Source of the DNA: Pseudanabaena sp. Salubria-1
GTDB lineage: Bacteria > Cyanobacteriota > Cyanobacteriia > Pseudanabaenales > Pseudanabaenaceae
NCBI GenBank assembly: GCA_023336205.1
Contig: JALQCR010000001.1
Coordinates: 1 to 64,000 of the forward strand
Direction of reading: 5' to 3'
Length of the DNA: 64,000 bases
In this document: positions 1 to 7,153 of the stretch, one piece after another
Layout of the letters: every line of letters begins with the position of its first letter
Position numbering within the stretch: position 1 is the first letter of the stretch
Notes under the pieces: model-generated
The model's database searches: none
The model's input: only the letters and a program-made list of their open reading frames with translations
Told to the model about the DNA's origin: nothing
Made by a program: the position numbers and the translations under genes

Positions 1-130
1 CAACAACCACACCGCGGGGCGCCCCCCCCCCCCCCCCCCCCTCACACTATTTGGGTTTTATGTCCTAACAAGAATGGCGACAGCTATATATTAGGAGGTT
101 GAAGACGCAAAGCATCTCTAACTTATGGGG
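1..130. other. Poly-C tract and gene-free left edge
   Basis: No gene is visible. Positions 22-41 are an uninterrupted run of 20 C, preceded by a G+C-rich stretch with GGGGCGCCCC. Such a run is far from the A+T-rich composition of the rest of the window. It may be a contig edge or assembly artefact. The remainder up to the stop of the next gene shows nothing recognisable. Confidence 0.6.
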
Positions 131-706
131 TTAAGTGAAGTCAATATTGTCGTAAAGATCGGCTATTTGGATTTGCACATCTGCAAACCTTAGAGAAATC
201 GTCACGGTCGGATCATCATATTCTGAGAATAACCATTGATTGACCGCAGTTTTGATATGATGCTCCACATGAACACGATACTGATCAATTAATAAATATT
301 CCTGAAAAGTATTAATAGTTCGGTAATAGGCAAATTTTTCACTGCGATCATAGTTTTGGGTGGATTTAGATAACACTTCCGCAATGAAGCAAGGATTGGT
401 AATTGTATCTTTACGACCATCCTGCATTTCCAAAGGTTTAGGCGCAATCATGACATCAGGGTAGGTATGTATCTTGATGTCAGGAATCCAAAGTCGCTGA
501 TCTACATGAAATACCCTAAAGCCTTGTGCTTTTAGCAATGGTTTCAGCAATAAGTATAAATTACCAGAAATGTCATTGTGATTGGGTGTTCCACCAGTCA
601 TTGGAATAATTTCTCCATTGCGGTATTCGTTGCGAATGTCTGAAGCTATTTCTAGCTCTAGGTATTCGTCAACGGTGTAAGTTTTCTTGGCAAGTTGAGT
701 AACCAT
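131..706 (-). CDS. Uma2 family endonuclease (DUF820)
   Basis: This 191-residue protein belongs to the Uma2/DUF820 family, which has a PD-(D/E)XK nuclease fold and is strongly expanded in cyanobacteria. The N-terminus reads YTVDEYLELE, the usual opening of the family. The core motifs are TYPDVMI near residue 81 (catalytic Asp) and FIAEVLSKST near residue 107 (Glu and following Ser/Thr), followed by the conserved YDRSEKFAYYR helix and a YLLID strand. It lies 6 bp downstream of the small secreted-protein gene on the same strand, so the two may be cotranscribed. Its substrate is unknown; some Uma2 genes are mobile or associated with transposons. The family call is firm from motifs; the biological role is not. 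Confidence 0.9.
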   Translation of the reverse strand: MVTQLAKKTYTVDEYLELEIASDIRNEYRNGEIIPMTGGTPNHNDISGNLYLLLKPLLKAQGFRVFHVDQRLWIPDIKIHTYPDVMIAPKPLEMQDGRKDTITNPCFIAEVLSKSTQNYDRSEKFAYYRTINTFQEYLLIDQYRVHVEHHIKTAVNQWLFSEYDDPTVTISLRFADVQIQIADLYDNIDFT

Positions 707-712
707 GATGTT

Positions 713-1189
713 TTACCTGCGATCGCGTCCCGATGAAATTTGTTTAAAATATGGCTTGGTAGATGTGAGGCATTCTTGCAATTCAGGCGATCGCTCTGTG
801 CTTACATTACCTTCACGCTTATAGACTGATCCCTCACGCACAAAGCGTCCAACTAATTTACCAAAGGTAATCTGATCTCTTTTGAAAGCATATTGCTGAA
901 TGGCAAGATTTTTTACGCCTTGCAATGTATAAACTTCATAATCAAGCCCTGTTTGATAGCGAGGAATTTTGAGATTGAGAGAGGCAATCATTGCACCATT
1001 GGGTGAGGAACCACTATAACAATAGCGATCGCTTTCACTTGGGGGATTAGCCTGTTTAAAAATACTGATATAGCGGGAACCACCACCCCAATAAATTCCT
1101 TCTTCGAGAGCTTGGGCGGAGTTAGCTGCAATAAAGTTAGAACTAAAACTAAGGGCGATCGCTGCTATGCCATACAAAACTTTTTTCAT
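713..1189 (-). CDS. Small secreted protein, unknown function
   Basis: The 158-residue product starts with a Lys-Lys pair and a hydrophobic stretch ending in NSAQALEEG, a convincing Sec signal peptide with cleavage near residue 27. The mature part is about 130 residues with Cys in a YCYSGSSPNG motif and another in ELQECLTS, which could form one disulfide in the periplasm. It ends in a basic SSGRDRR tail. I do not recognise a named family; small secreted proteins of this kind are common in cyanobacteria. It sits just upstream of the Uma2 gene on the same strand with a 6-bp gap. Two HIP1 octamers occur in the coding sequence, so it looks native. Confidence 0.7.
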   Translation of the reverse strand: MKKVLYGIAAIALSFSSNFIAANSAQALEEGIYWGGGSRYISIFKQANPPSESDRYCYSGSSPNGAMIASLNLKIPRYQTGLDYEVYTLQGVKNLAIQQYAFKRDQITFGKLVGRFVREGSVYKREGNVSTERSPELQECLTSTKPYFKQISSGRDRR

Positions 1190-1206
1190 GTTTTTTATCT
1201 AAAGCG

Positions 1207-1341
1207 CTATTCAAAACGGCTGTAGTTGTCGGGCATCAGTTCTAAGTCAGCACTAGTCCACAAAAGTTTTTCTTCTGACGACGCTTCAGTAGCAAGGGAA
1301 TTATTAGCAGTTTCAGGTGTAGCAATGATCGCTTGAGTCAT
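1207..1341 (-). pseudogene. Uma2 N-terminal remnant (44 codons)
   Basis: An ATG at 1341 opens a 44-codon frame reading MTQAIIATPET and later WTSADLELMPDNYSRFE, then TAG at 1207-1209. The segment WTSADLELMPDN.RFE is the typical beginning of a Uma2/DUF820 protein, which should continue with an IINGEL-like strand. Here it stops exactly at that point and runs into the upstream region of the next gene. I read it as the 5' remnant left by deletion of a third Uma2 gene. A functional 44-residue peptide is possible but less likely. Confidence 0.6.
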
Positions 1342-1374
1342 GATGGATTCCTACGATGAGCGATATCGTAATAG

Positions 1375-1514
1375 TATAGCAATTCGTCAGAATCACAGAT
1401 TAGACGGATTATGGGATTGCACAGATTTTAACTTTTCGTAATCCATAGACTCATCCGCAGCACATAGCGCTGTAAAATCTGCTAATCTGCGAAATCCTTC
1501 AATCCATATAATCC
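1375..1514. repeat. Imperfect inverted repeat upstream of cobU
   Basis: Blocks such as CAGATTAGACGGATTATGGG on the left and the reverse of AATCCATATAATCCGTGATC on the right make a loose inverted repeat of about 140 bp rich in GGATTAT/ATAATCC. Similar intergenic palindromes are common in cyanobacteria. It abuts the cobU start, so it also contains whatever promoter cobU uses; I see no clear -35/-10 pair. Confidence 0.4.
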
Positions 1515-2051
1515 GTGATCATGATTAGTTTAGTAACGGGCGCAACTCGCTCAGGCAAAAGTGAATGGGCAGAGATTCTAGCAATGCGATCGCAAAAAAA
1601 TATAATTTATATCGCCACAGCAACTCGTTATCCCGATGATGCGGAATGGGAAGCTCGTTTACAGAAACATAGCGATCGCCGTCCTGAGAATTGGCAAACT
1701 TTAGAAGTTCCCATTGCTTTAGCAAAAAGTATTTTAGAGATTAAAGGTGATACTTATGTTCTGGTGGATTCCCTTGGTACTTGGTTAGCAAATCTTTTGG
1801 AAGAGGATGAACTGGCTTGGAGCAAAATAGAAGTAGAACTCTTACAAGCAATTCAAGCTTGTACTGTCGATATCACTTTTGTCGCGGAAGAGGTGGGCTG
1901 GGGACTCGTACCAGAATATAAGTTAGGGAGAATATTTCGCGATCGCCTTGGTGGTCTGAGTCGCAAGATTGGTGCGATCGCGGATGTAGTTTATCTAGTC
2001 ACAGGTGGACATGCCCTTAATCTCACCCAAATTGGCGAAAGACTGCCCTGA
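1515..2051 (+). CDS. cobU: Adenosylcobinamide kinase/guanylyltransferase
   Basis: CobU/CobP phosphorylates adenosylcobinamide and then transfers GMP to it, in the nucleotide-loop assembly step of cobalamin (in cyanobacteria often pseudocobalamin) synthesis. The 178-residue length fits the family. The N-terminus has the P-loop GATRSGKSEWAE, followed by the YIATA strand and the D..W..R...H..RRP.NW segment carrying the conserved His that is guanylylated in characterised enzymes. VLVDSLGTWLANLL and the FVAEEVGWGLVPEY motif are also present. The frame opens with GTG at 1515, but ATG at 1521 gives the more usual start at the ISLVTG strand. No other cobalamin genes are beside it. Confidence 0.93.
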   Translation: MIMISLVTGATRSGKSEWAEILAMRSQKNIIYIATATRYPDDAEWEARLQKHSDRRPENWQTLEVPIALAKSILEIKGDTYVLVDSLGTWLANLLEEDELAWSKIEVELLQAIQACTVDITFVAEEVGWGLVPEYKLGRIFRDRLGGLSRKIGAIADVVYLVTGGHALNLTQIGERLP

Positions 2052-2091
2052 CTTTACTCTACTTGTGCAGAATCATCATCACTTGGGGAAA

Positions 2092-2160
2092 CTAAAGGCG
2101 ATCGCTACTACTATGAGTCGTGAGTTATGGGCGATCGCGTCAACAATCCGTTTCGTAAAG
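2092..2160. repeat. HIP1-based A/B intergenic repeat
   Basis: The segment reads AAAGGCGATCGCTACTACTATGAGTCGTGAGTTATGGGCGATCGCGTCAACAATCC in three consecutive parts: a B module (GCGATCGCTACTACTATGAG, GTCGTGAG) followed by an A module (GCGATCGCGTCAACAATC). It is one unit of the dispersed family best seen at 25832-26030. Confidence 0.75.
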
Positions 2161-2225
2161 ATGAACATCAATCTCTACAACTAGCGATCACCTCAATCCT
2201 ATCCCATCAAACACAATAAATATAA

Positions 2226-2708
2226 TTATCGTTTAATTTGCTTCGGGAAATCAGGAACTAACAAAGATTGCTCTAATTCCCCTTGCTCATTATAAAATCT
2301 TATTGTACCTTTCTCATTACATAGCCATACCTCAAGGGCTTGGGCTTCAAAATACAACTTTTTTTTGAATTCCATTTCACCCAAAGTATTCCCAATAGAT
2401 TTAACTTCTATACAAATTTCTGGAGCAATAGATGCTGACACTTCATCCTGAATTTTGTCAAATCTTTCCGCAGAACACCAGACAACATCAGCAACTTTAA
2501 CGCCGTCTGTTGTGTCGATCGCACATTCTGGCATCACTTCCCCATTACTCAAGGAAGACTCCAATAAACGTTGGAGTCTTCCTTGGTGAAAAGAATGTTT
2601 GATTTTGACTGGACTCATTATGATTTGCCCCCACTTATTTAATTCAATTTTGAAGGGTAAATCTTGTAGCAGTTTATTCTCACAAACTTCTTTCCATTCC
2701 ATAATCAA
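2226..2708 (-). CDS. Uma2 family endonuclease
   Basis: A 160-residue Uma2/DUF820-type protein, slightly shorter than the usual 180-200 residues. Visible motifs are KVADVVWCS near residue 71 (catalytic Asp), IAPEICIEVKSIGNT near residue 92 (E-x-K), and a C-terminal EVWLCNEKGTIRFY strand pair. The E-V-K form differs from the EVLS form of the other Uma2 genes in this window, so it belongs to another subgroup. The start could be M1 or M3 in MIMEWKE. It stands alone between repeat-filled intergenic regions. Role unknown beyond a predicted nuclease fold. Confidence 0.85.
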   Translation of the reverse strand: MIMEWKEVCENKLLQDLPFKIELNKWGQIIMSPVKIKHSFHQGRLQRLLESSLSNGEVMPECAIDTTDGVKVADVVWCSAERFDKIQDEVSASIAPEICIEVKSIGNTLGEMEFKKKLYFEAQALEVWLCNEKGTIRFYNEQGELEQSLLVPDFPKQIKR

Positions 2709-2985
2709 TTACCTAAAGCAATCAATATAATAATAACTCACTTGTCAATACTAGGCTTGATCGCGATCGCCTCAACCTAACCTTAAAAACCCCAGATCGC
2801 TAGTATTGTAAGCCCTGATTTATAGGCGATCGCCTCAAAAATCTATCTTCTAAAGGCGAGTACTTTAGGAATGTGGATATCATATCAACCTCACCCAATT
2901 AGGTGAAAAACTGACCTAGCGATCGCTATAAAAGCCCAAAAGCTATTGCCATTCAATCTTTCATCTATTTGCCTGTATTTTCAAG
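2709..2985. repeat. Gene-free stretch with degenerate HIP1 repeat
   Basis: No gene is seen. Around 2760-2865 a degenerate A/B repeat occurs, with GATTTATAGGCGATCGCC followed by TCAAAAATCTATCTTCTAAA, matching the A module found elsewhere. The right end merges into the tetR promoter. Confidence 0.6.
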
Positions 2986-2989
2986 CAGC

Positions 2990-3019
2990 TTGACAATCAA
3001 CTATAATTAGACATATTAT
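2990..3019 (+). promoter_or_regulatory. Predicted sigma-70 promoter of tetR
   Basis: TTGACA at 2990-2995 and TATTAT at 3014-3019 are separated by 18 bp, a good -35/-10 pair. Transcription would start inside the palindrome that follows directly, which suits autorepression by the TetR protein. Confidence 0.6.
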
Positions 3020-3023
3020 TAAA

Positions 3024-3039
3024 AAGTAAGCACTTACTT
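3024..3039. promoter_or_regulatory. Predicted TetR operator, site 1
   Basis: AAGTAAGCACTTACTT is a 16-bp palindrome, perfect except for its central CA. It lies between the -10 box and the tetR ATG at 3044. The same sequence recurs upstream of the adaptor gene at 4250-4265 and was not noticed elsewhere in the window. Confidence 0.7.
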
Positions 3040-3043
3040 ATTC

Positions 3044-3652
3044 ATGGCTCGACCTCCAAAAATTACTAATGAAGAAATTCTGACTGCGGCGCGACAAGTC
3101 TTTTTAGAAGAAGGATTTGGTGCATCGACATTGGCGATCGCGGAAAAAGCGGGTATTTCGGAAGCATCGATCTTTAAACGATTTGGGACTAAAGAAGGCT
3201 TGTTTATAGAAGCGATGGGTGTTTTTGAAACTCCACAATGGGTTAAAAAATTATCCAATCAGCAGCCGACTGCCGACATTAAGTCAGAACTCACCGAAAT
3301 CTGCAAGCAAATGCTCGCTCTTTATCAGGTGATTTTGCCCAGAGTGTTTATGGTGATGAGTCGCGGAAATATACCTATTCCGCCACCTGCACCCCCGCCA
3401 CCAATAAGGGATAGCCAGTTATTAGGAGCTTTTTTGGAGAGGGCGATCGCGAAGGGCTATTTGCGATCGTGCGATGCGATGACTATTGCTTACATGATTA
3501 CTGGCTCAATCACTAACTATGTTGTGATTGGCAATATTGCTAGTAAGATGCCGTTCCCTGTTTCATTCTTCCAACCAAAACAGATTGAGCCATCGATTTT
3601 CATTCACAATCTGATTGAAACTCTATGGTTTGGTATAGCACCTGAAGATTAG
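3044..3652 (+). CDS. TetR/AcrR family transcriptional regulator
   Basis: A 202-residue TetR-family repressor. The N-terminal HTH domain spans about residues 8-55 with ILTAARQVFLEEGFGAST, then IAEKAGISEASIFKRFGTKEGLF, where the recognition helix is the SEASIFKRF segment. The C-terminal ligand domain is less conserved and holds an unusual run of prolines near residue 110 (IPIPPPAPPPP). It begins directly after a promoter and palindromic operator and is followed on the same strand by the export operon, whose promoter has a second copy of the operator. It very probably represses both itself and the exporter, with release by an unknown exported compound. Family call is firm; ligand is unknown. Confidence 0.92.
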   Translation: MARPPKITNEEILTAARQVFLEEGFGASTLAIAEKAGISEASIFKRFGTKEGLFIEAMGVFETPQWVKKLSNQQPTADIKSELTEICKQMLALYQVILPRVFMVMSRGNIPIPPPAPPPPIRDSQLLGAFLERAIAKGYLRSCDAMTIAYMITGSITNYVVIGNIASKMPFPVSFFQPKQIEPSIFIHNLIETLWFGIAPED

Positions 3653-3689
3653 AACCATTTAAAAAGAATTGTTTTCTGCGGTTAAAACT

Positions 3690-3800
3690 TCCAAGAGATC
3701 CCCCCTCAATCCCCCTTATAAAGGGGGAAGAAGATAATTCTCCTATAAGGGGGCTGATGCTCGAAAACTTAGACAGATTGGCGTAAGGCTTCATTCAAGA
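3690..3800. repeat. CCCCC/GGGGG intergenic hairpin
   Basis: CAATCCCCCTTATAAAGGGG is a short hairpin-forming repeat common in cyanobacterial intergenic DNA, followed by GAAGAAGATAATTCTC and CTTAGACAGA. The same block occurs at about 55510-55770, where it is interrupted by a ~100-bp element, so this copy is effectively an empty site. Confidence 0.65.
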
Positions 3801-3846
3801 CAAAACATAAGTTCTGAACCACCTTGTACGTAAAAGGATTAAATCG

Positions 3847-4212
3847 ATGTCTAAACTTCCTCAATTGGTATCTAGTGTTTTTCTGACTACAGCTATTTCC
3901 GCCACCTCTTTGGTGAGCTTTGCTACGGCGCAAACTAAGACTCTGAGTGGTAACTGGACTATGTCTTTTGGCGGTAGATCGGCAAAAATGAAGATTGTGC
4001 AAAATGGGGATAATCTCAGTGGCACTATCGCGGGACCAATGGGAGAGATGCCTCTCAAGGGTAAAATCTCCAAGAATCGTCAAGTTAGTTTTGGTGTTGA
4101 CACTCCTATGGGAAGCTCGGCTGAGTTTGAAGGTGTTCTTGATGGAACCTCTATGAAAGGCACTGCAAATGTTCCAAGAATTGGTAAAACCAATTGGACG
4201 GCAACTAGATAA
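3847..4212 (+). CDS. Small exported beta-rich protein, unknown
   Basis: A 121-residue protein with a signal peptide (basic MSK start, hydrophobic core, cleavage after VSFATAQT near residue 29). The mature part repeats short beta-strand patterns: SGNWTMSFGG, MKIVQNGDNLSGTI, MPLKGKIS, FEGVLDGTSMKGTAN and KTNWTATR. This resembles small lipocalin-like barrels but I cannot assign a family. It lies between tetR and the adaptor gene on the same strand. A small hairpin with a T-run follows directly, so it is probably transcribed with or after tetR and separated from the adaptor operon. A role linked to export is inference from position. Confidence 0.75.
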   Translation: MSKLPQLVSSVFLTTAISATSLVSFATAQTKTLSGNWTMSFGGRSAKMKIVQNGDNLSGTIAGPMGEMPLKGKISKNRQVSFGVDTPMGSSAEFEGVLDGTSMKGTANVPRIGKTNWTATR

Positions 4213-4215
4213 ATC

Positions 4216-4238
4216 AAGAGTGAAATTACTCTTTTTTT
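4216..4238 (+). terminator. Weak Rho-independent terminator
   Basis: AAGAGT (4216-4221) pairs with ACTCTT (4228-4233) across a 6-base loop and is followed by a run of T to 4238. It starts 4 bp after the stop codon of the small exported protein and lies just before the second operator. Confidence 0.55.
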
Positions 4239-4266
4239 GATGAATTAATAAGTAAGTGCTTACATT
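4237..4266 (+). promoter_or_regulatory. Exporter promoter with TetR operator, site 2
   Basis: AAGTAAGTGCTTACAT at 4250-4265 matches the reverse complement of operator 1 at 15 of 16 positions. It lies between a possible -35 (TTGATG, 4237-4242) and -10 (TACATT, 4261-4266; 18-bp spacing), 37 bp upstream of the adaptor ATG. Binding there would block polymerase directly. Confidence 0.65.
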
Positions 4267-4302
4267 TAAATTAATCTGTTTTGGTGATTTTGGAAGAAGG
4301 TT

Positions 4303-5421
4303 ATGTCGTTAGACATTGAGGCTACATCTGTCCCAGTGATGCAAAAGCTTGAGGAGAAGGCTAAGAAAAGTCCCGATCCTAAACCAGAGAAAAAAATAGG
4401 ATGGCGCTGGAGTTGGTTGAAATTTGGGTTGCCAATGATCCTACTAATATTAGGATCTGGTGGATTCGGACAACAAATTTTGACTTCCATCAATTCTGAA
4501 TCGGCTAACAAATCTCAAGCTGATTTGCTTACTCAATCCGTCGAACGCAAAACTATCCCGATCGCAATTACGGCTAATGGCACGATCAATGCCGATCGCT
4601 CGATTAATCTCAGTCCAAAATCAGCAGGCATTATCAAATCTTTGCTAGTCAAAGAAGGCGATCGCGTGCAGCAGGGTCAACTGATTGCGGTAATGGATGA
4701 TTCGGGGTTGAGAGGACAGGCACTCCAAATGGAAGCTCAAGTTGCGCAACAGGAAGCAGCCCTGCAAAGGCTAATTGCTGGTAATCGTCCTGAAGATATT
4801 GCCAAAGTTCAGTTTCAGCTAAATAGCGCTCAATCTGAATTGAGCCAAGCCGAAGCAGATCTCAGCAGCAATAAATCGCTGTATGACTCAGGCGCAATTT
4901 CTCGCCAAACCTATCAAAAATCGGTTACAGCTCGTGATACTGCTCAATCAAATGTTTTGCAAGCACAGCAATCCTTAACACTTGCCCAAGCAGGTTCTCG
5001 TCAAGAGGATATTTCTGAAGCAAGGGCGAGAGTGGAATCGGCGCTGGGTAGCTTGCAAACTATCCAAACACAAATGGAAGATACGCAGATTGTGGCTCCC
5101 TTTGATGGAATTGCAATCAAAAAATATGCCGATATTGGTGCTTTTGTAAGTCCATCAATTTCTGGTAGTGGCGCTTCAGCTTCTTCGTCCTCGATCATTA
5201 CATTGGCAAGCGATCGCTTACAGGTCGTAGTAAATCTTTCTGAGTCCCAAATCGCCAAGATCAAGCTGGGTCAGGCGGTAAAAATTAAGGTAGATGCATT
5301 TCCTAATGAGCAATTTAATGGCAAAGTCGAGCAGATTGCTCCTCAAGCAACGGTTTCTCAAAATGTCACTAGTTTTGAGGTGCGCGTGGGTATTACATCA
5401 GCCGAAGCGACTAAATTGTGA
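4303..5421 (+). pseudogene. HlyD/MacA-type adaptor, main part before TGA
   Basis: The protein is the periplasmic adaptor (membrane fusion protein) of a tripartite MacAB-like exporter. Residues about 40-60 form one inner-membrane helix. The lipoyl half-motif GIIKSLLVKEGDRVQQGQLIAVMDD is at about residue 105-130, a long alpha-hairpin coiled coil follows (about 135-260, with a repeated RQEDI/RPEDI element), then the second lipoyl half DTQIVAPFDGIAI and a beta-barrel start. The frame stops at TGA 5419-5421, where the family would continue with a KLRSGMNVEA-type strand; the rest is in the same frame at 5428-5697. A single C-to-T change explains the stop. Readthrough cannot be excluded. Confidence 0.85.
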
Positions 5422-5427
5422 TCGGGG

Positions 5428-5697
5428 ATGAATGTTGAAGCTCAGTTTGTGGTTGGGAATTTGGAGAATGCTCTATTAGTCCCAAATGCAGCGGTGGTTA
5501 AGCAGGCTGATGGAACTGGTGTTTATGTCTTGGGTAGCGATCGCAAACCTATTTTTCAGACTATCCAAACGGGAACTACTTCAGGTGGTTTTACGGAAGT
5601 GAAGTCTGGACTCAAAGGTAATGAACAAGTTCTAATTAGTCCTCCACCCAAACAAGGAACTGGCTCAGGCGGACTGTTTCCTAGACCGCCATCATAA
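5428..5697 (+). pseudogene. HlyD/MacA-type adaptor, C-terminal part after TGA
   Basis: This 89-codon frame is in phase with the adaptor upstream, separated only by TGA TCG GGG. It supplies the missing end of the barrel domain and the membrane-proximal domain: MNVEAQFVVGN, then ALLVPNAAVVKQADGTGVYV, and GLKGNEQVLISPP, all typical of the C-terminus of MacA/HlyD adaptors. The tail is Gly/Pro-rich (GTGSGGLFPRPPS). ATG 5428 has no obvious ribosome-binding site. Together with 4303-5421 it would make a 464-residue adaptor. Confidence in the joint gene is high; whether any protein is made is unknown. Confidence 0.85.
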
Positions 5698-5739
5698 GAA
5701 ACTTCAATCATTCTATTTAAAAACTAATGCTGTATGGAA

Positions 5740-5880
5740 CTCAGACAATGAATCTCTTGCTGATAGCGTGTCAGGGCAACCACGGGGGGATTGCCCCTAC
5801 CAAAATAATTTAAATTCTGTAGGGGCTGTGCCCCTGTGCCAGCCCTAGGCTTTCGCTATTGCAAGAATTTCTTTCACGGA
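5740..5880. repeat. Intergenic GTAGGGGC inverted repeat
   Basis: GATTGCCCCTAC near 5790 and GTAGGGGCTGTGCCCC near 5820 form an inverted repeat with about 22 bp between arms. It is a common kind of cyanobacterial intergenic repeat. Nothing coding is seen between 5698 and 5910. Confidence 0.5.
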
Positions 5881-5910
5881 ATAAATCAAGGTAATTAAAA
5901 GGTAATCAAG

Positions 5911-6492
5911 ATGTATCCAAGTCTTTCTCTATTAGCTCAGTACAGTCTACTTCCCATTACCATTTCTGCTCTCATAATTGGTAATGGGGCGAGTTCAGGG
6001 AAATGTTACGCACAAACTCCTCCTAGTGAGAGTTCGCAAAATACATCCAAGGATGAAGCAACCAAAAAGGCTGAACCTCCATCTGCCAAAAGCTATATCG
6101 GGCTTGGGGGAACCATTGGTCTTAGTGGTAATAACACTGCCCTAGGAACAGGTGGGCTGGCAATCCTCTCTAGGAATGTTTTAAACGATCTATTGTCAAT
6201 TCACAGTAATAATGTGGTATTTGGTACTGCTATCCCCTCAGCATCTAATGCATTGACTCTCAATTTCCCGATCAGAGACAGTACAACCCAAGAAATCGTC
6301 GTTTCTCCTTTTCTCGGTGCTGGAATTCAGCTTCGTAATATTGATGGACTTTATATTTCGCCTTTAGCAGTCGGTGGGGTAGATATTCCACTTAACAAGT
6401 CTTTGACTGGGACGATTCGATTAGAAGCGGCTTTTCCTAACACTGGCAACACTGATATGGGAGTTTCTATTGGGATTGGCTATAACTTCTAA
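5911..6492 (+). CDS. Putative outer-membrane beta-barrel protein
   Basis: A 193-residue protein with a signal peptide ending near GKCYAQTPP (residue 36). A Ser/Lys/Glu-rich linker follows, then about 130 residues of alternating polar and nonpolar strands with many Gly: SYIGLGGTIGLSG, VVSPFLGAGIQL and SIGIGYNF. The C-terminal residue is Phe, as in most outer-membrane barrels recognised by BamA. It lies in the export operon between adaptor and permease genes, so it might assist passage across the outer membrane, but it is far smaller than TolC. No exact family recognised. Confidence 0.7.
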   Translation: MYPSLSLLAQYSLLPITISALIIGNGASSGKCYAQTPPSESSQNTSKDEATKKAEPPSAKSYIGLGGTIGLSGNNTALGTGGLAILSRNVLNDLLSIHSNNVVFGTAIPSASNALTLNFPIRDSTTQEIVVSPFLGAGIQLRNIDGLYISPLAVGGVDIPLNKSLTGTIRLEAAFPNTGNTDMGVSIGIGYNF

Positions 6493-6549
6493 GTCAACGC
6501 ATTCATTGATGTTCATTCATATACTTTTAATTTTTTTGAGGTAATTACC

Positions 6550-7149
6550 ATGTTTTACACAACTCTCAAGGGCTTGATGTTAAGTAGTTTGATGGCGGTT
6601 TCTAGTTTAGGATTTAGCGCGATCGCAGATGCTCAAAATTCAGTCAAGCAAAACTCAGTATGTCCATCAAATGGTGATGTTGCGATTAAATCACAAATCA
6701 GTCCATTACAGGGCGATGCGATCGACCTTGGCAACTTTTCGGGGATTCAGGTTGTGGTTTTAGCCTCAATGGGTTCGATGGAAACAGCACAAGAGACGGC
6801 AAAAATCATCGATTTGGAATTTCAATACAACAAGAAGTTTCGACAGGTGGTAGTGATGGATATGAGAGCGATGAGCGGAATGAGAGGAATGCTGCAAGGG
6901 GAAATGGGCAAGCGGAAGCCTCAGACCTCAGCAAAAACCACCTTCAGTCCCGATTTTGATGGCAAATCTATTCAACCAATCATCCAAGCCTCGGAGCGAC
7001 TCTTCTCGAAGGTAAGCTTAAACGAACAAGCTTTACTGTTGATTTTAAACGGCAAAGGTCAGGTTCTATCCGCCTACAACAAACTTGAAGGCTCAGATCT
7101 GCCAATTCGTCAATGCCTCCGCGAAAAATTTAAGTTAGCGAGGAGATAA
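6550..7149 (+). CDS. Periplasmic protein of export operon, unknown
   Basis: A 199-residue protein with a signal peptide (MFYTTLKGLM... cleaved after AIADAQ near residue 29). The mature part has GIQVVVLASMGSMETAQETA, RQVVVMDMRAM and ALLLILNGKGQVLSAY, a beta-alpha-beta pattern suggesting a thioredoxin-like or DUF4174-like fold without a CxxC motif. The N-terminal part contains one Cys (VCPSNGD) and another is near the end (RQCLREK). The gene ends 4 bp before the permease ATG, indicating translational coupling and a shared operon. Function unknown; it may bind the exported substrate. Confidence 0.7.
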   Translation: MFYTTLKGLMLSSLMAVSSLGFSAIADAQNSVKQNSVCPSNGDVAIKSQISPLQGDAIDLGNFSGIQVVVLASMGSMETAQETAKIIDLEFQYNKKFRQVVVMDMRAMSGMRGMLQGEMGKRKPQTSAKTTFSPDFDGKSIQPIIQASERLFSKVSLNEQALLLILNGKGQVLSAYNKLEGSDLPIRQCLREKFKLARR

Positions 7150-7153
7150 TCCC

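Noticed and set aside
5419..5421. Selenocysteine or programmed readthrough at TGA
   Set aside because: The residue expected is Arg, no SECIS-like hairpin is seen, and a C-to-T change explains it simply.
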